From Bog-756 sp963704615 (lineage in GTDB: Bacteria; Actinomycetota; Acidimicrobiia; Acidimicrobiales; RAAP-2), in the NCBI GenBank assembly GCA_963704615.1, contig OY969923.1, positions 2,170,001 to 2,234,000 on the forward strand: a DNA stretch of 64,000 nucleotides. The letters run 5' to 3'. The stretch's first letter is position 1. Every line of letters begins with the position of its first letter. The translations under genes were made by a program, and so were the position numbers. Below the pieces are notes generated by a model that was given only the letters and a program-made list of their open reading frames with translations, did no database searches and had not been told where the DNA came from. This document shows positions 52,966 through 61,027 of this stretch, in pieces.

Positions 52966-54261
52966 TCAGGAGGCCCGGCGGCCGGGGCCCGAGCGGGCCG
53001 GTACCGGCCGTCGAGGACCGGGTGGAGGCGGGATGGGGATTCCCATCAGCCGGGCCAACTCAGGGACGTACCCGGAAGCTTTGCGGGCCGCGGCCAGCAG
53101 GCTCTCGTCGGCGTCGGCCGGCAGACCGGCGGGCTTCACCGTGCGGCGGACCGGCGATTCGACCACCACCTCGAGCAAGGCCAACCACTCGGCCGGAGGG
53201 GTCTCGGCCGACATGGCCAGTCCGGCAGCGTCGGCCAACTTGACCGCCAGCTCGGAGGCGAGTCGGGCGGCGGGCTCGGGTGGACGGATGGAGGCGCGGA
53301 CGGCGTCGGCCACCCGACCTTCGTCGAGGGCCGCCGTGATCCGAGCGACCCATCGTTCGCGTAGGGCGGTCACCCGCTGATCGAGGGCGGCGCGAAGGGC
53401 GGCAGCCATTTCCATACCTTCGTCGTCGAGGGTCACCGTGGACGCAGATGCAACGATGGACCGGAGCTCGCGGAGCGGTACGTCCTTGCCCGACGCTCGG
53501 GCGACCGAGGCCCGGTCCTTCCAGGTGGCCAGGTTGACTACCGGGAGCAACGATTCGGCCATGGCCAGAAGTGGTCCCGGCGTGACCTCGGGTCGGCCAT
53601 CGGCGCGGGCCCGGGCGTTCTGCTCTTCGATGGCCTGGCGGACGGCAGGGATACCGCCTCGCAGCAGCTGCTCGGCCACCGGGAGCTCCTCGGGTTTGAG
53701 CGAGGCCAAGGCGGCGTTGCGATAGGTGGAGGAGGGGGCAGGACGGCCGGGGCGCTCCCGAGTGTGCGATTCGCGACCACCGGGCCTGGCCGGGGACGTT
53801 CGTCTCCTGGGACTCCCGTCCTCGGAGTTGGCGCCGGCATCGGCCGGCTGTCGCCTGCCACTGTCACGGCGGGGGCCACGGTCGGAGCTCTCCGAGCGAG
53901 GCTTCCGTTCGGACGGCCGACGCGCACCGTCGCGCCGGCCGTCGGATCGTTCGTCGTCGCCTCGGCGCTTCGACTTGGAGGCCAGCACCACGTTGACATC
54001 AGGTCCGCGCCGGGGGGTTCCCACGATTTCGATGGTCTGGGCCGGTCGGACTTCCTTCACTTTGGGGGGAAGGAGGGCGGTCACTGTGGTCCCGTCCAAG
54101 GTCGTCTCCACTTCGGCTCTGAGAACGGATCCGACACCGGTGCCTTCGGGAACCAAGGAGGCGTCCACCGTCCCGCGGGGTTGTTTGGCTCCCGCGGCAC
54201 GCCACGTCCAGGTTGACTCATCGGTCTTGCTGGTCAGTTCGACTTCGATGCGATGGGCCAT
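52966..54261 (-). CDS. Conserved protein of unknown function with basic linker
   Basis: A 431-residue protein. The N-terminus (MAHRIEVELTSKTDESTWTWRAAGAKQPRG) is a small beta domain, perhaps OB-like; residues about 100-180 are an Arg/Ser/Gly-rich disordered segment; the C-terminal half is helical, starting STYRNAALASLKPEELPVAEQLL. The basic linker suggests nucleic-acid binding, but no known motif supports this. It is convergent with the GNAT gene and divergent from the HtrA gene, with 193 bp between starts. Confidence 0.66.
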   Translation of the reverse strand: MAHRIEVELTSKTDESTWTWRAAGAKQPRGTVDASLVPEGTGVGSVLRAEVETTLDGTTVTALLPPKVKEVRPAQTIEIVGTPRRGPDVNVVLASKSKRRGDDERSDGRRDGARRPSERKPRSESSDRGPRRDSGRRQPADAGANSEDGSPRRRTSPARPGGRESHTRERPGRPAPSSTYRNAALASLKPEELPVAEQLLRGGIPAVRQAIEEQNARARADGRPEVTPGPLLAMAESLLPVVNLATWKDRASVARASGKDVPLRELRSIVASASTVTLDDEGMEMAAALRAALDQRVTALRERWVARITAALDEGRVADAVRASIRPPEPAARLASELAVKLADAAGLAMSAETPPAEWLALLEVVVESPVRRTVKPAGLPADADESLLAAARKASGYVPELARLMGIPIPPPPGPRRPVPARSGPGRRAS

Positions 54262-54454
54262 ACCGGCCGACAGGCTACTGCCGCCACCGACAGTGACGGG
54301 CGGAAAGGTCGCACCGGCCGTTCTAAGAAGGGATTAAGAACCCCCTGAAATGCAGGTTTGGCTCTGTGGGGCCGCCGTACCATGAGGGGACATCTCCGGA
54401 CGGTGGTCCGACCACGACAGGCGACGATCGGGCCGATGCCCGAGGAGGCAGACC

Positions 54455-56008
54455 ATGGACCCATCGGAATCCGGCGACCCCATGGTGGACGGGGACCGGG
54501 CGGAACCGGTGACCACGTCGACCCCGGCCGTGCCGTTGGGCCCGGTGGGTCCGCCATCGCCCGACAGCCCGCAGCCGTCAGGGGTGGATCCGACTCGTGA
54601 GATGCCGACGCCATCGCCGGCACCCGCGCCATCTGTTCCCGCGGTGACCCCGGCATCGACAGCACCCTTCCTCCCTCCGCACTGGCAGGAGCCGGCACCG
54701 TCCGCCCTAGACCCCGTGGACGGCCCGCCCACGTGGACCGCTCATGCCCCATCAGGATCGGGCACGTCCTCGGTGGTCCCGGTGTGGGGGCCGCTCACTC
54801 CACAAGCGGTGGTCGCCAACGAGGTCGTACCGCCGCGGCGCCGCCCTCCCGGGTGGTTGTGGGCTGTCGTGTCGCTGGCGGCGGCACTGATCGGTGCCGT
54901 GGTGGGCGGCTCGATCGTGGCCGCATCCAATCACAACACTGGCTCGACAACGGTCAAGGAGATCTCCGCGGGTCCGGCCCTGCTCAACGGCACCACCAAC
55001 ATCGAGACGGTCATCGCCAAGGTGTTGCCCGCCGTCGTCTCCATCGACGCCACCTCCCCGGAGCCTGCTTCCCAGTCGCTCTTCGGTGGCAGCTCCAGCG
55101 GCGAACAGGAAGACCAGGGGACCGGGATGATCATCACCTCGAACGGTGAGGTCGTCACCAACAACCACGTGATCGACGGGGCCACCACCATCACGGTCAC
55201 TCTCTACGGCAGTCTCAAGGCGCTCCCCGCCACCCTCATCGACACCGACCCGACCAACGATGTGGCCCTCCTCCAGATCGACAATGAGTCGAACCTGCCG
55301 ACGGTGAGCCTCGGCGACTCGGACAACGTGCAGGTGGGGGACGCGGTGGTAGCCATCGGTAACGCTCTGGGCCTGTCTGCCGGTACTCCCACGGTGACTC
55401 AGGGGATCATCTCGGCCAAGGGTCGGACCGTGCAGGCCAGCGACTCATCCGGCGACAACACCGAAACACTGTCCAACATGTTCCAGACCGACGCCGCCAT
55501 CAACCCCGGCAACTCGGGGGGCCCGCTGGTCGACAGCTCGGGCAAGGTGATCGGGATGAACACCGCAGTGGCGGCCAACGAGGACGGTACGGCGCAGGCC
55601 CAGAACATCGGCTTTGCCATTCCCGCCAACAAGATCATGCTGGAGCTTCCCAAGCTGCGCAGCAAGTCGATCAACAACAACAGCCAGAGCGGATCGGGCT
55701 ACCTGGGGGTGGAGATCGAGACCCTGACCAGCCAGCTGCGCAGTGCCTACAACTTCGTGCCCACCCAGGGCGCAGTGGTGCTCGAGGTGGAGCCCGGTTC
55801 ACCGGCCGACATTGCCGGGCTCCAGGAGGGAGACGTGATCACCTCCTTGGACGGCACGGCCATCACCAGTGCCGACCAGCTGGGGACGGCCATCCAGGCC
55901 GATAAACCTGGTCAGAGCGTCAAGATCGGTCTCTACCGGGGGCAGGCCCAGATGACGGTGACCGCCACTCTGGCCTCGACCGCGGAGGAACAGCAGTCCG
56001 GAGGCTGA
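54455..56008 (+). CDS. HtrA/DegP-like membrane-anchored serine protease with PDZ domain
   Basis: A 517-residue protease. A Pro-rich cytoplasmic N-terminus (about 130 residues) leads to one membrane helix (WLWAVVSLAAALIGAVVGGSIV), then a trypsin-like domain with His238 (TNNHVIDG), Asp269 (TNDVALL) and Ser354 (GNSGGP), and a C-terminal PDZ domain (GYLGVEIETL, GSPADIAGLQEGDVI). It degrades or chaperones misfolded envelope proteins. GAGGAGG with 7-nt spacing supports ATG 54455. No adjacent two-component genes. Confidence 0.94.
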   Translation: MDPSESGDPMVDGDRAEPVTTSTPAVPLGPVGPPSPDSPQPSGVDPTREMPTPSPAPAPSVPAVTPASTAPFLPPHWQEPAPSALDPVDGPPTWTAHAPSGSGTSSVVPVWGPLTPQAVVANEVVPPRRRPPGWLWAVVSLAAALIGAVVGGSIVAASNHNTGSTTVKEISAGPALLNGTTNIETVIAKVLPAVVSIDATSPEPASQSLFGGSSSGEQEDQGTGMIITSNGEVVTNNHVIDGATTITVTLYGSLKALPATLIDTDPTNDVALLQIDNESNLPTVSLGDSDNVQVGDAVVAIGNALGLSAGTPTVTQGIISAKGRTVQASDSSGDNTETLSNMFQTDAAINPGNSGGPLVDSSGKVIGMNTAVAANEDGTAQAQNIGFAIPANKIMLELPKLRSKSINNNSQSGSGYLGVEIETLTSQLRSAYNFVPTQGAVVLEVEPGSPADIAGLQEGDVITSLDGTAITSADQLGTAIQADKPGQSVKIGLYRGQAQMTVTATLASTAEEQQSGG

Positions 56009-56018
56009 GACTCCTCTC

Positions 56019-56046
56019 GCTCTCCGCTCTCTGCTCTCCGCTCTCT
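56019..56046 (+). repeat. Two tandem copies of a 14-bp pyrimidine-rich repeat
   Basis: GCTCTCCGCTCTCT occurs twice in tandem (56019-56032 and 56033-56046) and a partial third copy follows, just downstream of the htrA-like stop. It is a pyrimidine run of unknown meaning, probably a slippage product. Confidence 0.75.
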
Positions 56047-56194
56047 GCTTTCCGGGGTCGGCCCGGCCGTTGACATCGCCTTAGTCCGGCAAGGACCCGG
56101 CAAGGACCCGCCGTGGCACAGCACTCCTTCCGGTCGCTCTACGCTCGGGTATCTGTTGTCCACCCGGGAAGGCTGCAATGGAAGGGACCACGAG

Positions 56195-56833
56195 GTGACC
56201 TCGACCGAGCCCGGCGCTGCCCATGCCCCGTTGCCGATCGACGATCTGTCAGCCCCCCGGGCCGAGCCGGCGCGTGACGGCACGGCGCCGGACCCAAGGG
56301 CCCTGGCCCAGATTCTCGACACCGCGACCACCGTTCCCGACCACGGGGGTCTTCGCCCTTGGCGTTTCGCGGTCATCACCGGCGGCGGCAAGGAGAGGCT
56401 CGCCGACGCCCTCGAGGCCGGACTGCACGCCGCCCGGGGAGACGACCTGCCCGAAGCCATGGTGGCCAAGATGCGGGGGAAGGCCTTTGCGGCACCGTGC
56501 ACCGTCGCGCTGATCGCGTCTCCCGACCCAACCTCGAATGTACCGGTGTGGGAGCAGGTCTCCTCCGCCTCGTGCACCGGCTACGCCATGGTGCTGGCGG
56601 CCATCGCGCTGGGGTTTGGCGCCGTGTGGAAGAGCGCCGCCGTGCTGGACACGCCACCGCTGCGGTCCTTCTTCGCCCTCACATCGGACGAACAACTGCT
56701 GGGATGGATCAACATCGGCACACCCGATGAGCGGGGAGGGCGACGATCGTCAGCGACGCGGCCCGACCTGAGCGAGCTGGTCACCATGATCGACGCCGAC
56801 ACCCACCCCTATGATCTGCCCCCGGCGCGCTAG
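56195..56833 (+). CDS. Nitroreductase-family protein
   Basis: A 212-residue flavoprotein of the nitroreductase fold, closest in outline to YdjA-like short members. Motifs are TTVPDHGGLRPWRFAVI, where the flavin phosphate contacts lie, and GYAMVLAAIALGFGAVWKS near the dimer interface. It probably reduces nitro or quinone-like compounds with NAD(P)H. GTG 56195 has GAAGGGA upstream; a TTG at 56156 is less likely. Substrate unknown. Confidence 0.82.
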   Translation: MTSTEPGAAHAPLPIDDLSAPRAEPARDGTAPDPRALAQILDTATTVPDHGGLRPWRFAVITGGGKERLADALEAGLHAARGDDLPEAMVAKMRGKAFAAPCTVALIASPDPTSNVPVWEQVSSASCTGYAMVLAAIALGFGAVWKSAAVLDTPPLRSFFALTSDEQLLGWINIGTPDERGGRRSSATRPDLSELVTMIDADTHPYDLPPAR

Positions 56834-56894
56834 GCGATGAGCACCTGGCAGGCTGGGCGTCCAGTTGGCTCACCTGTTCCTTACCGTCGCTTCT

Positions 56895-56912
56895 AGCGTC
56901 AGCGTCAGCGTC
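56895..56912 (+). repeat. AGCGTC hexamer repeat at a gene end
   Basis: Three perfect AGCGTC units (56895-56912) followed by AGCGGC. Read on the minus strand they form alternating TGA and CGC codons, so the methyltransferase gene ends in a stack of in-frame stop codons. A simple-sequence tract. Confidence 0.7.
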
Positions 56913-57693
56913 AGCGGCGACGGTGGCCGTGCCCGACGACCAGGCGCACCGCGCCCACGAACTCAGGCTGGCTGCGCAAGTTCCCGTAATGGCGGTCCCA
57001 GTGTCCCGAGGCGAGGTCGGCGGCGAGATGGTCGACGAACCTGTCCTCCAGACCCGGCCGGAGAAAGCTCCACGCCGATTGGGCCGTGCGCACGGCGGGG
57101 TCGAGGAACGCCTCGGGCCGGCCGTAGAATGCTTCGGTAAAGCCATCGACGCAATCGAGGGGAACGGCCACGGGGATGACCGTCGTCCTCGGGCCGAGGG
57201 CCGCAACCAGAGCGGGGATTGGCGGGTAGCGGGCGGCTTCCACCGTCAGGAGCTCGGGCAGGTACTCCGCCAGCCAGAGGCGGCCCAGCTCTTCCGGATC
57301 GAAGGTGAGCACGACCACCGGTCCCGTCGTCACCCTGCGCATCTCGCTCAGACCGGCGGCCCAGTCGGGCCACTGGTGGACGGTCACCATGGCCATCGAT
57401 GCATCGACGGTGCCGTTGTCCAAAGGAAGGGCCCCCGCCACAGCACGGATCACCGGGCCCAGCCCAGGGATCCGTTGGGCCGCCATCGCTTCGGAAGGCT
57501 CCACCGCCACCACGCGTCGCCGGCGCGGCTCGTAAGAGCCGGCGCCGGCACCGACATTGAGTACGAGGTCCGCCGAGCCCAGTGCGTCCTCGACCATGGC
57601 GGCTATCCGTGGTTCGCTCCGGCGCCGATCGGCGTAGCCGGCGCCATGACGGGCATAGTCGACGTCACCTGGCGGTCGGGTCACCATCCCCAT
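56911..57693 (-). CDS. SAM-dependent class I methyltransferase
   Basis: A 260-residue protein with SAM-binding motif LVLNVGAGAGSYEP, post-I acidic residue in VVAVEPSEAMAAQR and ALPLDNGTVDASMAM around motif IV. It resembles UbiE/BioC-like small-molecule methyltransferases; the substrate is unknown. It starts at ATG 57693 or 57687 and overlaps the upstream small gene by 13 bp. Its 3' end lies in a hexamer repeat that supplies repeated stop codons. Confidence 0.82.
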   Translation of the reverse strand: MGMVTRPPGDVDYARHGAGYADRRRSEPRIAAMVEDALGSADLVLNVGAGAGSYEPRRRRVVAVEPSEAMAAQRIPGLGPVIRAVAGALPLDNGTVDASMAMVTVHQWPDWAAGLSEMRRVTTGPVVVLTFDPEELGRLWLAEYLPELLTVEAARYPPIPALVAALGPRTTVIPVAVPLDCVDGFTEAFYGRPEAFLDPAVRTAQSAWSFLRPGLEDRFVDHLAADLASGHWDRHYGNLRSQPEFVGAVRLVVGHGHRRR

Positions 57694-57935
57694 CGGGCTA
57701 GGGGTGGACCGAAGCCTGCTTGTTCGGCGCAGACGCCGCAGAGATCCATCCGGTGGGCTCCTGGTCGATCAGACGCTGCCACGCGGCGCCATCCGTAGCG
57801 GCGAGCCTCCTCGAGACAGGCAGACTCCGACCAGCGTGGCGAGGTGCGGGTCCCGCATTTCCCGCAGGTACGGAAGAAGGCATCCTCGTCGTCGTACTGA
57901 TCGTCGGCGCTCAGTTGGTCCGGGTCGAATTCCAT
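57681..57935 (-). CDS. Small cysteine-rich putative zinc protein
   Basis: An 84-residue protein with an acidic N-terminus (FDPDQLSADDQYDDEDAFF) and four cysteines arranged CGKCG, then a lone Cys in SACLEEARRYGW, then CGVC, fitting a zinc site. The ATG at 57935 has two GGAG elements before it. It overlaps the methyltransferase gene by 13 bp and probably shares its transcript. Function unknown. Confidence 0.65.
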   Translation of the reverse strand: MEFDPDQLSADDQYDDEDAFFRTCGKCGTRTSPRWSESACLEEARRYGWRRVAASDRPGAHRMDLCGVCAEQAGFGPPLARWGW

Positions 57936-58121
57936 CTCCTGCTCCTGGACCGAGGATACCGCCGGCGGGATCCACCCGTGGCGTAGGGCTCGGTAGCCAA
58001 GTGGGGCTCGGTGGGCAGGGTCGCCGCTTAACATGACCGAGGCCGGCATAGGGCTGCCCAGAGTCACGAGTGCCGGTCATGGGGTAGAGAACCAGGGCCA
58101 GAACGATCGGAGGACGAGACG

Positions 58122-58535
58122 ATGTCTGACACGAACGACTTCAATACGCAGGTCATTGATGAGTTCCGGGCCAATGCGGGCCAGCTGGGCGGGAATTTCG
58201 CCGGGGCGCCGCTCCTCCTGCTCCACACGGTGGGGGCCAAGTCGGGCAAAAGCCGGGTCCATCCGGTGATGTACCTCGAAGAGGATGGACGGTGGTACGT
58301 ATTCGCGTCCAAGGCTGGAGCACCCACCAACCCCGATTGGTATTACAACCTCCTGGCCAATCCGAATGTCTCTATCGAGATAGGCGCCGACACCATCGAC
58401 GTGGCGGCCACCCCCGTCGACCGAGAGGAGCGGGACCGGATCTACGCCGAGCAAGTGCAACGATTCCCGGGATTCGGTGAGTACCAGGAGAACACAGACA
58501 GGATCATCCCGGTCGTCGCCCTCGATCGTCCGTAA
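58122..58535 (+). CDS. F420-dependent nitroreductase-like protein (Ddn/DUF385 family)
   Basis: A 137-residue split-barrel protein. LLLHTVGAKSGKSRVHPVMYL and NPDWYYNLLANPNVSIEIG are hallmarks of the Ddn/FDOR family, which uses reduced F420 to reduce quinones or nitroaromatics. Together with fbiC at 23.6-26 kb it shows that F420 is made and probably used in this organism. ATG 58122 has GGAGGACGAG upstream. It is the last clearly chromosomal gene before the AT-richer region. Confidence 0.9.
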   Translation: MSDTNDFNTQVIDEFRANAGQLGGNFAGAPLLLLHTVGAKSGKSRVHPVMYLEEDGRWYVFASKAGAPTNPDWYYNLLANPNVSIEIGADTIDVAATPVDREERDRIYAEQVQRFPGFGEYQENTDRIIPVVALDRP

Positions 58536-58902
58536 TCTCGCCCTCTCCCTCCTTGGTCATCCTGCGTCTATGAGTCACCAACTCGGCACATTTCGCCAAC
58601 CAGACTTTCCCGCTCGGTGTGCCTGACGTTTGGGACCGAGCCCTCCCTGTTGACATGTTTAATTCCGAAATTGGTCCGAATTATGCGCTTTAGCCGATAT
58701 TCCTGTTGATGACCGTGCCGGGAAACAGGGCCTGGTGAGATGGGCCGGGAGGGGAGCTGGGAAGATAGAAACGAGCTTCCTTCGCTTCCTTGGTCGACAG
58801 AAGCGAGAACCCTCTACCGGCCCGTTCGGAAGATGACGGGCGCGGCCCGTGGTGTCGCCCAGCCCACCGAACCCACCGAAAATGGCTATTATCGTCACAG
58901 TG
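58536..58902. other. Intergenic region with AT-rich imperfect palindrome
   Basis: No gene is recognised. From about 58640 the sequence turns AT-rich. An imperfect palindrome at about 58660-58683 (TAATTC at one end, GAATTA at the other; 8 of 12 positions pair) lies just after a TTGACA. A GCCGATA at about 58694-58700 resembles part of a Xer half-site. The -10-like TATTAT at 58887-58892 is placed for a leaderless start near 58900-58903. It could be the approach to the phage attachment site. Confidence 0.45.
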
Positions 58903-59250
58903 ATGGAAATAGCGGACAGGGACAGGTGCGGCTGGTGTCATCGTCCGCTGGCTCAGATCCCTGGGCCCGGTCGACCAAAGCGGTTTTGCTCGCCCTCACA
59001 TCGCCAGAGAGCCTTCGAGGCTCGCCGGAGAGCCGCCTCGTTGCGCATTCCGGCTGGACGGGTTCTCGTGGCCGAGGAGGATCTGCGAAGGTTGCACGAC
59101 CGTCTGTATCGCCTCGAAGCAGCCGTTGAGGATGTCGATGCCGATCTGCAGGGATCGGTGTCTGACCACATGTACCGGGCTGCCTTCGATCACCTCGCCG
59201 ATGCTGCCCGAGACCTGGTCGGCGTGGTGATCGAGCCGTCCTGCCTCTGA
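58903..59250 (+). CDS. Small zinc-finger protein with helical tail
   Basis: A 115-residue protein: CGWCHRPLAQIPGPGRPKRFC with a following Ser-His, then an Arg-rich segment, then a long amphipathic helix (VLVAEEDLRRLHDRLYRLE). Such CxxC-(Pro/Gly)-Arg-rich-C-H proteins are common in actinobacteria and are of unknown role. It may be leaderless: TATTAT at 58887-58892 would start transcription at about 58900. ATG 58882 is an alternative. Host gene or first gene of the phage element; composition is intermediate. Confidence 0.6.
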   Translation: MEIADRDRCGWCHRPLAQIPGPGRPKRFCSPSHRQRAFEARRRAASLRIPAGRVLVAEEDLRRLHDRLYRLEAAVEDVDADLQGSVSDHMYRAAFDHLADAARDLVGVVIEPSCL

Positions 59251-60136
59251 CCGCCTCTTTCCGCGAACCGCCGATAAGCAATATTGCCCGCCGAGATATG
59301 CGGCAAACATTGGTAATAACTGTGCTGGTGTAAAAGTCGATTATAAGATTAAGTCGGCGGGTGAAATTGTCGAGATTGGTTGTGGTCTCGATCGTGCCCA
59401 AAAGGGTTACGAGAAGGATCGGGGCAAAGGTGACGGCCGACCGATTCGTGAGTTCTCCGAGAAGTCTCGCCGTCGTCTGGCGAAGTCTTGTGCTGCGATC
59501 CCGTGGGGAGCGTTCCCGTTTTTGTTTGTGACGCTGACGTATCCGGGGGAGTGGACTCGTGATGGTCGTGCTATTGCTGGCCACCTGCGGCATTTTCGAG
59601 TGAGTTGGGAGCGGCACTACGGCCCTGCTGTGGGGGTGTGGAAACGTGAGTATCAGCGCCGGGGAGCTCCTCACTATCACTTGGCGTTGGCGGCTCCTGC
59701 AGGGGTTCCGTTGGTTGAGGTTCAACGCTGGGTGATCACCACGTGGTACGGGATTGTGGGCTCTGGCGATCTCCGCCACCTGGCCAGGGGAACTGGTGTG
59801 GAGCCGATGCGCAAGCCTCCGGTGTCGTATTTCTCGTGTCACGGTCAACACGGGCGGGACCAGAAGGAATATCAAAACGAGGTGCCCGAGGATGTGAGGG
59901 AGCCTGGTCGGTTTTGGGGTTTCTGGAACCTTTCCCCTGATTGGGATTCGGTGGAGTTGGGGCCTACAGAGTTTGCTGAAGTGCGCCGACTGATGAGGGC
60001 GTGGGCCAAGTCCAAGGGTTACAAGGTTCGTCGCAACGGTGGTCGAGTGCAGGGGTGTTGGTTCCGTACACGGGGGAAACCGGCTTATTTGCTGCGGCAA
60101 GATCTCCTCCGAGCAGTGTCAATTGCAGTGACATAG
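59231..60136 (+). CDS. HUH-type rolling-circle replication initiator (Rep), start unclear
   Basis: The frame is open from the TGA at 59228-59230 to 60136. No ATG, GTG or TTG occurs before TTG 59522, yet the sequence before it (IREFSEKSRRRLAKSC) belongs to the Rep core, and TTG 59522 would cut into motif 1 (FVTLTYPGEW). Motif 2 is HYH (nt 59672-59680), and a region SYFSCH ... KEYQNEVP ... GRFWGFW (nt 59825-59920) matches motif 3 of phage/plasmid Rep proteins. Rep nicks one strand to start rolling-circle replication. A noncanonical start such as ATT, a frameshift or a lost start are possible. Motif 3 lacks the usual Lys. Confidence 0.72.
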   Translation, partial: SSRPASDRLFPRTADKQYCPPRYAANIGNNCAGVKVDYKIKSAGEIVEIGCGLDRAQKGYEKDRGKGDGRPIREFSEKSRRRLAKSCAAIPWGAFPFLFVTLTYPGEWTRDGRAIAGHLRHFRVSWERHYGPAVGVWKREYQRRGAPHYHLALAAPAGVPLVEVQRWVITTWYGIVGSGDLRHLARGTGVEPMRKPPVSYFSCHGQHGRDQKEYQNEVPEDVREPGRFWGFWNLSPDWDSVELGPTEFAEVRRLMRAWAKSKGYKVRRNGGRVQGCWFRTRGKPAYLLRQDLLRAVSIAVT

Positions 60137-60186
60137 CTGAGGCTGGGTTCTTTTGGCGGCTTGGGCGCCGGCATCTTCCTGGTGGT

Positions 60187-60312
60187 GTGACCTGGGCTGT
60201 TGAGTGCGGGACGTGTGGTCAGATGCGTTTTGAATTCGATACCAGACGCGAGGCCGCCCGGTGGCTGGATGCGCACCGGGCAGCTACTCACTCCTTGGGC
60301 GGGGGGGACTGA
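60187..60312 (+). CDS. Very small zinc-finger-like protein
   Basis: A 41-residue protein starting at GTG 60187: WAVECGTCGQMRFEF with a CxxC, then an Arg-rich helix (TRREAARWLDAHRAA). Only one CxxC pair is present, so it may bind metal as a dimer or with His. It lies 50 bp after rep on the same strand. The last 25 bp overlap the end of the opposing small gene. Confidence 0.5.
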   Translation: MTWAVECGTCGQMRFEFDTRREAARWLDAHRAATHSLGGGD

Positions 60313-60503
60313 GCGTCGTAGTTCGGACACTCTCTCTTGCCGTCGTTGGCATTCTCATGACGCCAGTCGCCGTACCAGCTCGGTTTCCAGAAGCCAGTTT
60401 CGTCTCCGATACTGCGCATGATGTTGTGACCGCAGTGTTTGCAATGGGAATATTCGACGATCACTGTGGTGATCGGTACGGTGGTGTCTCGTTCGGCGTT
60501 CAC
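60288..60503 (-). CDS. Small zinc-finger protein on the minus strand
   Basis: A 71-residue protein with CKHCGHNIM near the middle and a single Cys later (RECPNYD). Phage and plasmid elements often encode such short zinc-ribbon proteins. Its ATG overlaps the stop of the upstream minus-strand gene by 4 bp. It converges on the 41-residue gene. Function unknown. Confidence 0.58.
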   Translation of the reverse strand: MNAERDTTVPITTVIVEYSHCKHCGHNIMRSIGDETGFWKPSWYGDWRHENANDGKRECPNYDAQSPPPKE

Positions 60504-60706
60504 AGCGGTAGCTCCTGTTGGATGTCGATCTCTTCGATGTGCAACTCGTAGCGGTTGGCGTGGTCGGAGAGGACCTGTTCAGTGTTGATCAACACGTCAA
60601 TCACTTCGGCCGACCAAGGCTCGTCCTGTAGCGCCTGAGCCATCTCACATGCCCTTTTTAGGGCTTGCACGAGGTCATAGAGTTGGTCTAGCTGTGTGGT
60701 GGTCAT
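60500..60706 (-). CDS. Small acidic helical protein on the minus strand
   Basis: A 68-residue protein, almost all helix (LDQLYDLVQALKRACEMAQAL, then VIDVLINTEQVLSDHANRYEL). It is the first of two minus-strand genes and its promoter must lie in the hairpin-rich region to its right, so it is transcribed away from the structural genes. Position between rep and the coat operon makes a regulator or replication accessory plausible. No family recognised. Confidence 0.58.
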   Translation of the reverse strand: MTTTQLDQLYDLVQALKRACEMAQALQDEPWSAEVIDVLINTEQVLSDHANRYELHIEEIDIQQELPL

Positions 60707-60727
60707 AACTACCCCTTCCGGTGTCGG

Positions 60728-60747
60728 CTACGGGATGAGCCCCGTAG
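60728..60747 (+). repeat. Perfect 7-bp hairpin
   Basis: CTACGGG (60728-60734) pairs with CCCGTAG (60741-60747), loop ATGAGC. First of a cluster of hairpins between the divergent gene and the coat operon. Confidence 0.75.
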
Positions 60748-60750
60748 GAC

Positions 60751-60772
60751 GGAGGAGGTTTCACACTCCTCC
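60751..60772 (+). repeat. Perfect 7-bp hairpin
   Basis: GGAGGAG (60751-60757) pairs with CTCCTCC (60766-60772), 8-nt loop GTTTCACA. Four bases after the previous hairpin. Confidence 0.75.
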
Positions 60773-60791
60773 GGCTGAACCGATCCGTCCG

Positions 60792-60868
60792 CATCGCTGA
60801 GAGGCTCCAGTCAAGGCCGTAGGCCGACCCCCGAACGGAGTGAGCGGGGTTGACTGGAGAGAGCGATG
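60792..60868 (+). repeat. Two-stage 17-bp stem with internal hairpins
   Basis: Outer stem CATCGCT (60792-60798) with AGCGATG (60862-60868); inner stem CTCCAGTCAA (60805-60814) with TTGACTGGAG (60850-60859), both perfect, separated by a short asymmetric loop. Inside are GGCC-GTA-GGCC and ACCCC/GGGGT helices, giving a branched structure. The shape fits an origin or packaging signal; a transcriptional attenuator is the alternative. Confidence 0.75.
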
Positions 60869-60952
60869 TGATAATCGGGCGGGGAGGCTTTCAGCGGCCG
60901 AAGGCCACGGTTAGTAGTTGGTTGGGCACTGTGCGAATTGGTTGGTGGGTGC

Positions 60953-60980
60953 GGCACAGAGGTTCCTTGTCCTCTGTGCC
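60953..60980 (+). repeat. Perfect 10-bp hairpin
   Basis: GGCACAGAGG (60953-60962) pairs with CCTCTGTGCC (60971-60980), loop TTCCTTGT. It lies directly upstream of the promoter-like sequence at 60999. No T tract follows. Strong candidate for the phage packaging hairpin or minus-strand origin. Confidence 0.78.
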
Positions 60981-60998
60981 ATATCTATACAACGGCGG

Positions 60999-61027
60999 TT
61001 GACGTGGCCTTTCCTGTCAGTTAGAAA
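60999..61027 (+). promoter_or_regulatory. Promoter-like sequence for the coat operon
   Basis: TTGACG at 60999-61004, a 17-bp spacer and TAGAAA at 61022-61027. This agrees with a sigma-70-type -35/-10 pair, though the -10 is weak. A transcript would begin near 61034, inside the palindrome CGCCCAAGTGGGCG, and the first gene ATG is at 61090 after GAGGTG (61079-61084). Confidence 0.5.

Noticed and set aside
59266..59292. Full actinobacterial dif site
   Set aside because: Only the GCCGATAA half fits; the other half is GC-rich and does not resemble TTATGTCAA. Kept only as a low-score observation.
58895..60100. Long minus-strand open frame opposite the zinc-finger and Rep genes
   Set aside because: It encodes a Pro/Arg/Thr/His-rich protein with no recognisable domain and is antisense to a frame with clear HUH Rep motifs.
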